A stretch of 64,000 nt of DNA, from contig NZ_QLZQ01000001.1 of the NCBI RefSeq assembly GCF_003289925.1, positions 186,001 to 250,000 on the forward strand, given 5' to 3'. The stretch is from Planococcus maitriensis (GTDB taxonomy: Bacteria > Bacillota > Bacilli > Bacillales_A > Planococcaceae). The notes below the pieces were generated by a model. That model was given only the letters and a program-made list of their open reading frames with translations. It made no database searches and was not told where the DNA came from. Both the position numbers and the translations under genes were made by a program. Every line of letters begins with the position of its first letter. The stretch's first letter is position 1. Below, piece by piece: positions 59,875-64,000 of the stretch.

Positions 59875-59908
59875 AAGCAATCAGCGATTAGCTGATTGCT
59901 TTTCTTTT
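59873..59908 (+). terminator. Terminator of the PLDc_N/ABC operon
   Basis: AAAAGCAATCAGC / GCTGATTGCTTTT with loop GATTA and a T-rich tail. Confidence 0.92.
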
Positions 59909-60069
59909 GGGCGAATGCTGGTAGAATAAGAACAGGATTTGGCGCAGCGCTGGAGAACTTACATGCTGCAGTGGATAGGCCGTAAAGCTATCCATGCCAA
60001 ACCGGGACTCGTGCGCAGTGGCCAATAAAATGGGCGCATGGGCCATACTAATGAATTGAGGAATAGAAT

Positions 60070-60897
60070 ATGAAGAAATTGATTGCATTGATTTTGGTGG
60101 CATTGCTCCTGCTGGGGTTTGCCTGGGTCAATAATAACTGGATTGTCACGACCGAATATTCGGTCCAAACGGAAAAGTTGCCGGATGCATTTGCCGGCAA
60201 GCGTATCGTCCAAGTATCGGACCTCCACAATGCTGAATTTGGGAATCGACAGCAATCCTTGTTGGATAAAGTGGCAGCGGCGAATCCGGATGCCATTTTC
60301 ATTACCGGAGATTTGATCGACAGCGACCGCTACGATTTGGAAAGGAGCCTGGCGGCTATCGACGGGCTGGTGAAGATGAGCGAAGTGTATTATGTCATCG
60401 GCAACCACGAAGTATCATCGAACCGGCTGGATGATGAAATCGTCCCTGCCCTGGAAGAACGCGGTGTCCAAGTGCTGCGCAACCGCTCACTCATGTGGGA
60501 ACAGGGCGGGGAAGCCATTCAAATTGCGGGCATTGACGATCCATTGATGGACATCTACCTTCATGAAGAGGAATTCACGCGCAACAGCATCGCAGAAGCG
60601 GGGCTCAACGACGCGTTTACCTTGCTGCTTGCCCATCGTCCCGAACAGTTGGAGACTTATGCAAGCGAAGGCATCGATGTCGTTTTTTCCGGTCACGCAC
60701 ACGGCGGCCAGATCCGCATTCCTGGCCTGGGCGGCTTGATCGCCCCAGGCCAGGGCTGGTTTCCGAGCATGACAGAAGGCGTCTTCGAGTCGGGGGATAC
60801 GCAGCTTGTCCTGAGCCGTGGCCTTGGGAACAGCGGGTTTCCGCTTCGCGTTTTCAATTTACCCGAAGTGGTGGTCGTAACGTTGGAGAATGAATAA
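60070..60897 (+). CDS. Membrane-anchored metallophosphoesterase (YkuE/YaeI-like)
   Basis: 275 aa. An N-terminal signal anchor (about 4-22) precedes a calcineurin-like domain with metal ligands VSDLHNAEFG, TGDLIDSDR, GNHE, AHRPE and FSGHAHGGQIRIPG. YkuE is exported by the Tat route in B. subtilis, but here no twin arginine is present, so Sec export is expected. Acts outside the membrane, possibly on lipids. ATG 60070 follows TTGAGGAATAGAAT. The preceding 160 bases hold no gene. Confidence 0.87.
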   Translation: MKKLIALILVALLLLGFAWVNNNWIVTTEYSVQTEKLPDAFAGKRIVQVSDLHNAEFGNRQQSLLDKVAAANPDAIFITGDLIDSDRYDLERSLAAIDGLVKMSEVYYVIGNHEVSSNRLDDEIVPALEERGVQVLRNRSLMWEQGGEAIQIAGIDDPLMDIYLHEEEFTRNSIAEAGLNDAFTLLLAHRPEQLETYASEGIDVVFSGHAHGGQIRIPGLGGLIAPGQGWFPSMTEGVFESGDTQLVLSRGLGNSGFPLRVFNLPEVVVVTLENE

Positions 60898-60920
60898 CTA
60901 ATTTAGGGGGACCGATTTTC

Positions 60921-61400
60921 GTGATCAGAAAAAGTGAAGTGACGCTGCATTGCTATACAAAAAGAACGGATGTCTCCTACAATCTCCCGGCGGATCAGCA
61001 GGAATTCACCATGATGCCGCAGGAGCTCATCAAGCGGGATGCGGGAAATCCCGAAAAGCATCTGATCGTCATCCGCGCGCGCGGCGAAGTAGCCGGATTT
61101 TTCGAACTGGATGAATCGGCAGACCGGAAACGCTATTCCGATAACCCGAAAGCCTTGCTTTTGCGAGGCTACTCCGTCAACCCGAAGTATCAAGGGCGAG
61201 GGATTGCGACCGGCTCTCTCGAAGCTTTGCCTGCTTTTATGCAAAAAGAATTCGAAGCTTTTGACGAGATCGTACTCGGCGTCAATGCACGCAATACCGC
61301 TGCGCAGAACCTCTATAAAAAAGCCGGTTTTGAAGACACCGGCCGAAGAGTAATGGGCAAAAAAGGCGAACAATTCGCGATGTGCCTGAAAGTGGAATAA
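60921..61400 (+). CDS. GNAT-family N-acetyltransferase
   Basis: 159 aa. GNAT core: GEVAGFFELDE, LLRGYSVNPKYQGRGIATGSLEALPAF (acetyl-CoA pyrophosphate loop Q/RxxGxG/A) and NARNTAAQNLYKKAGFEDTGRRV. Substrate unknown. GTG 60921 follows TTAGGGGGACC. Downstream of the phosphoesterase by 23 bases, so probably in its operon. Confidence 0.87.
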   Translation: MIRKSEVTLHCYTKRTDVSYNLPADQQEFTMMPQELIKRDAGNPEKHLIVIRARGEVAGFFELDESADRKRYSDNPKALLLRGYSVNPKYQGRGIATGSLEALPAFMQKEFEAFDEIVLGVNARNTAAQNLYKKAGFEDTGRRVMGKKGEQFAMCLKVE

Positions 61401-61407
61401 CCTATCC

Positions 61408-61460
61408 AAAAATCGCCCGAAACGCTGTGGAAAAACAGCTTCTCGGGCGATTTTTTGTTT
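61408..61460. terminator. Terminator with inner hairpin
   Basis: AAAATCGCCCGA / TCGGGCGATTTT with an inner CTGT/ACAG helix and T-run. Confidence 0.9.
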
Positions 61461-61482
61461 TCTGGAATTAAATCCCAAAAAC

Positions 61483-61809
61483 TTAAACTTCAAAATACAG
61501 GTGCTTATGAAGGTTGCAGCCCGGATTGAACGCGGCGGCGCAATGCGGACAGGAAGAAACGCAGTCGAGATATTCACGGATGGACAGCTCGGTTCCGCAT
61601 GCCCCGCAAAGAACCGCTTTTTCATCGAACCGCTCTTTCGGCCAGACGGAAGCATTGCCGCAGCCGACAGCAGCGTGGCATTCAAAACAAGGAAAATATT
61701 CTCCGCAGCAATGAAAGCGGATGGCGATCCGGTCAATTTCCGAATGATAATGGCGGCAGCGGGTTTCGGAATCGACCTCGAGCCCGGTGACGGGGGGACG
61801 TGCATACAT
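61483..61809 (-). CDS. CHY zinc-finger protein
   Basis: 108 aa CHY-type zinc-binding protein. The pattern TRCRHYHSEIDRIAIRFHCCGEYFPCFECH, then CGACGTEL and CPHCAAAFNPGCNLH, gives ligands for two or three zinc ions. Bacterial CHY proteins have no assigned role. ATG 61809 follows AAGGAGTGTCTGCC. Divergent from the GTPase gene. Confidence 0.88.
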   Translation of the reverse strand: MYARPPVTGLEVDSETRCRHYHSEIDRIAIRFHCCGEYFPCFECHAAVGCGNASVWPKERFDEKAVLCGACGTELSIREYLDCVSSCPHCAAAFNPGCNLHKHLYFEV

Positions 61810-61917
61810 GGCAGACACTCCTTCTGAATTCATGTATTTCTTTCATGCTACTATGAAAAAGACCGGCTGGCGAGTGCCGAATGATAGCTGAAAATGGTCG
61901 AGAGCGCCGTAAGCCTT

Positions 61918-61923
61918 TATAAT
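61918..61923 (+). promoter_or_regulatory. -10 box before the DUF697 GTPase gene
   Basis: TATAAT 33 bases before the start, in the divergent region with the CHY gene; no good -35 is evident. Confidence 0.45.
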
Positions 61924-61956
61924 AGGGATAAGTATCTTGAAGGAGGAGACGGGGCA

Positions 61957-62970
61957 ATGGTTAAGGAATTCGAAGATGAAGTCATGCGTGCGATGGACAA
62001 AGTGTTTGAAGATGAGATGAAGAAAGTAAGCGAGACGCTCGAGCAGGATTTATTGATCTCATTGATCGGGGAGGTCAATGCCGGGAAATCGACAACAGTG
62101 AATAAAATCATCGGTGAAGACATTGCCAGCACCAACCCGATGCCTGGCGAAACGGTCAGCGTGGACCCTTACAATATACGCGGCCTCGAAAACATCAAGT
62201 TCATGGATACACCGGGGCTCAATGACCCGAATGACGAAAATCCCAAAAAGACCTTGGAGTTCGTCCAGCAATCGGATGTCGTGCTATTTTTCCTGAATGC
62301 TGCCGGCACGGTCTTTTCAGATAGCGAAAAGCAAAAATTTGCTGAAATTGAAAAACATAATAAAGACATCCTTATCGTCCTGAATAAAATCGATGCGGCG
62401 GAAGATATCCCGTCGATCATTAAGTTCATTAAAGGGCACACAAACAATAAATACAAAGTGATCCCGGTTTCTTCGAAAACAGGAGAGAACCTGGATCTGC
62501 TGAAGAAGGAAATCTTGCTGTTGCTGGAAAAGAAGGGGAAAGACCTGCTCTTCGCCAAAAGCATGAAAGAGAAATCATCCGCTGCCACGCGCTGGATCGT
62601 GGGAGCCGGGGTCTCAGCGGGAATCATCGGCGCATCACCGATTCCTGGATCGGACGTATTGCCGCTGACGACGCTGCAGGTCGGACTCATCGTCAAATTG
62701 TCGAATCTGTACGATAAGCCGTTGACGAAAAAAGCGGCAAAAGACATGATTGTCATTACTGCCACGCAGACGATCGGCCATACCCTTTACCGACAGGCGT
62801 TGAAATTCGTTCCGGGGGCAGGTTCGATTATCGGCGGGACAGTGGCGAGCTCGATGACACTCGCGCTTGGCTATGGCGTAAAATACGCGTACGAAAACAA
62901 TATCGCTATCGATTATGATATGATCGGCAGCCTTTATGAAAAGCTGAAAAAGCGAGAAAAGAATGCTTGA
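61957..62970 (+). CDS. Era/dynamin-like GTPase with C-terminal DUF697 membrane domain
   Basis: 337 aa. G domain (about 32-190): G1 GEVNAGKST, G3 DTPGLND, G4 NKID, G5 VSSKTG. The C-terminal DUF697/YcjF-like region (about 210-325) has hydrophobic helices (WIVGAGVSAGIIGASPIPGSDVLPLTTLQVGLIVKLS and GSIIGGTVASSMTLALGYGV), suggesting membrane association. Relatives are poorly characterised. ATG 61957 follows AAGGAGGAGAC. A terminator follows. Confidence 0.83.
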   Translation: MVKEFEDEVMRAMDKVFEDEMKKVSETLEQDLLISLIGEVNAGKSTTVNKIIGEDIASTNPMPGETVSVDPYNIRGLENIKFMDTPGLNDPNDENPKKTLEFVQQSDVVLFFLNAAGTVFSDSEKQKFAEIEKHNKDILIVLNKIDAAEDIPSIIKFIKGHTNNKYKVIPVSSKTGENLDLLKKEILLLLEKKGKDLLFAKSMKEKSSAATRWIVGAGVSAGIIGASPIPGSDVLPLTTLQVGLIVKLSNLYDKPLTKKAAKDMIVITATQTIGHTLYRQALKFVPGAGSIIGGTVASSMTLALGYGVKYAYENNIAIDYDMIGSLYEKLKKREKNA

Positions 62971-62975
62971 ACCAA

Positions 62976-63005
62976 GTAGCCGTCCCGTTTTCAGGGCGGC
63001 TTTTT
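62976..63005 (+). terminator. Terminator after the GTPase gene
   Basis: AGCCGTCCC / GGGCGGCT (one bulge) with loop GTTTTCA and five T residues. Confidence 0.88.
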
Positions 63006-63048
63006 GGATTTACGCATAGATTGAACCGGAAATATGGAGGTGGGAATC

Positions 63049-63729
63049 GTGAAAATATTGGTAGTGGAAGACAACCCGAGTGTCAGCTCGATGCTGGAAT
63101 TGTTTTTTTCGAAAGAAGGGCTGGCAGGTGAATTCGCTGGAGATGGGCTGGAAGGCTACCGTAAGTTCCAGGAAGGGGATTTCGACTTGCTGATCCTCGA
63201 TTGGATGCTTCCGGGAATGGACGGCATCGCTTTATGCCGGAAAATCCGCGAGACGGGAAGCGAAGTACCGATCATCATGCTGACAGCGAAAGACAGCGAA
63301 TCCGACCAAGTGATCGGTTTTGAAATGGGGGCGGATGATTATGTGACCAAGCCGTTCAGCCCCTTAACCTTGATGGCGCGCATCAAGGCGGTGACCAGAA
63401 GGGCGCGAAAAGGCGAAGCGGCAGAGGACGGCATCCGTACCGCTCATTTCCATGTCAGGAAAGAAACACGCGAAGTCGTGAAAGACGGCCAAGCGATCGA
63501 CAATCTAACGCCGAAGGAATTCGATTTGCTGGTTTTTTTCCTGCAGCACCCGAAGCAAGTGTTCAGCCGTGAGCAATTGCTTGAACAGGTATGGGGCTAC
63601 CAATTCTACGGCGATGAACGGACAGTAGACGTCCATATCAAACGGCTGCGCAAGAAAATTCCGGAAGGGGACCAGCTCTTCCATACGGTGTGGGGAGTGG
63701 GCTATAAATTTGAAGAACTTGCGGGTTAA
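63049..63729 (+). CDS. OmpR/PhoB-family response regulator
   Basis: 226 aa. The receiver domain (about 1-115) has acidic pair VEDN, phospho-acceptor Asp in LLILDWMLPGMDG, and Thr/Lys in MLTAKDS and YVTKPFSP. The C-terminal winged helix (about 130-224) includes LTPKEFDLLVFFLQHPKQVFSREQLLEQVWGY and RTVDVHIKRLRKKI. The start GTG 63049 is 6 bases after GGAGGTGGG, and the ATG at 63034 lies on that site. Overlaps its kinase by 20 bases. Confidence 0.93.
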   Translation: MKILVVEDNPSVSSMLELFFSKEGLAGEFAGDGLEGYRKFQEGDFDLLILDWMLPGMDGIALCRKIRETGSEVPIIMLTAKDSESDQVIGFEMGADDYVTKPFSPLTLMARIKAVTRRARKGEAAEDGIRTAHFHVRKETREVVKDGQAIDNLTPKEFDLLVFFLQHPKQVFSREQLLEQVWGYQFYGDERTVDVHIKRLRKKIPEGDQLFHTVWGVGYKFEELAG

Positions 63730-64000
63730 GTATTTCTATCAATTGATCGCGAGCCATATGGGCGTCCTCGTGTTTGCGGTGGCCATTTTAAGCACGCTAT
63801 TCATCTTCTACGGCGAGCGGGTGGCGTATTCGGATAAGGCGGAGGAGCTGGAGCGCTACGGCGAGCAGATCCTGCAGGAACTGGAACAGGCGCGCCCGGG
63901 GACGGACCTGCAATCCTATGTAACGGTGCTCGAAGCGCAGAACATCAATTTCATCGTTTTCGACCAGCAAAGCCGGATCCTTTATCCGATCAACGGCAAT
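63710..64000 (+). CDS. Sensor histidine kinase, N-terminal part (runs off the window)
   Basis: 97 codons are open to the last base. N-terminal membrane segment (about 14-33, MGVLVFAVAILSTLFIFY) followed by the start of an extracytoplasmic sensor domain (ELERYGEQILQELEQ, NINFIVFDQQSRILYPING). Position after and overlapping an OmpR-type regulator shows it is the partner kinase; catalytic domains are outside. TTG 63710 follows GGGGAGTGGG, in a different frame from the regulator. Confidence 0.82.
   Translation, partial: MKNLRVKYFYQLIASHMGVLVFAVAILSTLFIFYGERVAYSDKAEELERYGEQILQELEQARPGTDLQSYVTVLEAQNINFIVFDQQSRILYPINGN

Noticed and set aside
1-64000. CRISPR arrays, tRNA or rRNA genes, prophage
   Set aside because: No regularly spaced direct repeats, no cloverleaf or rRNA signature sequences, and no phage structural genes were seen on either strand.

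Overview
The window is 64 kb of chromosome from a low-to-mid GC Gram-positive bacterium, most likely a Planococcus-type member of the Planococcaceae. The reasons are Firmicutes-style strong AGGAGG ribosome binding sites, frequent GTG/TTG starts, lipoprotein-anchored binding proteins, Bacillus-like gene pairs (mtnE/mtnU, metNPQ, dbpA), and a C30 carotenoid locus of the staphyloxanthin type. No rRNA, tRNA, CRISPR array, intact insertion sequence or prophage was seen. The genus is inferred from gene content, not from a marker gene.

Layout. 1-2.4 kb: end of a transglutaminase-like gene, the RNA helicase dbpA and a LysM/3D wall protein. 2.99-10.87 kb: two converging carotenoid operons, crtN / crtN-like / crtM on the plus strand and crtNb (crtP) / crtQ-like glycosyltransferase / acyltransferase / CruF-like membrane protein on the minus strand. 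Together they could make a glycosylated, acylated C30 xanthophyll. Both promoters carry the same 11-bp-spaced direct repeat, resembling CarH/LitR-type MerR operators. 11.1-14.3 kb: RpiR regulator plus a polar amino acid ABC transporter. 14.4-26 kb: mixed housekeeping genes, including a SurA-like lipoprotein, CBS and cupin proteins, rluF, aldehyde dehydrogenase, a VbhA-type antitoxin with a Fic protein, an AAC(3)-like enzyme, a thioesterase, a SEC-C protein, formamidase and signal peptidase. Within this stretch, a noncoding segment at 22.76-22.93 kb holds a cluster of DnaA-box-like 9-mers. 26.3-28.6 kb: a large secreted metallophosphoesterase.

28.6-33.4 kb is a methionine block: mtnE and mtnU (methionine salvage transamination and omega-amidase), then a SAM-I riboswitch and metNPQ. 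35.2-42.5 kb is a tricarboxylate uptake block: a CitA/CitT-type two-component system, a TctCBA transporter with a consensus cre site, and an SLC13-family permease. 42.6-51.7 kb is a reactive-sulfur detoxification block: two rhodanese-metallo-beta-lactamase paralogues, the CstR-type persulfide sensor, a DsrE-like protein, free rhodaneses, a TusA-rhodanese fusion, TusA, a TauE exporter and an interposed SulP/carbonic anhydrase pair. CstR-like palindromes precede four of these transcription units, so they probably form one regulon.

52.4-64 kb holds topB, small hypothetical genes, pcm, msrA, an ABC exporter, a YkuE-like phosphoesterase, a GNAT enzyme, a CHY zinc-finger protein, a DUF697 GTPase and the start of an OmpR-type two-component system that runs off the end. 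Intergenic regions carry at least three families of hairpin-forming elements. One family occurs twice (2.58 kb and 52.06 kb), with a compensatory base-pair change that argues for a selected or once-mobile structure.
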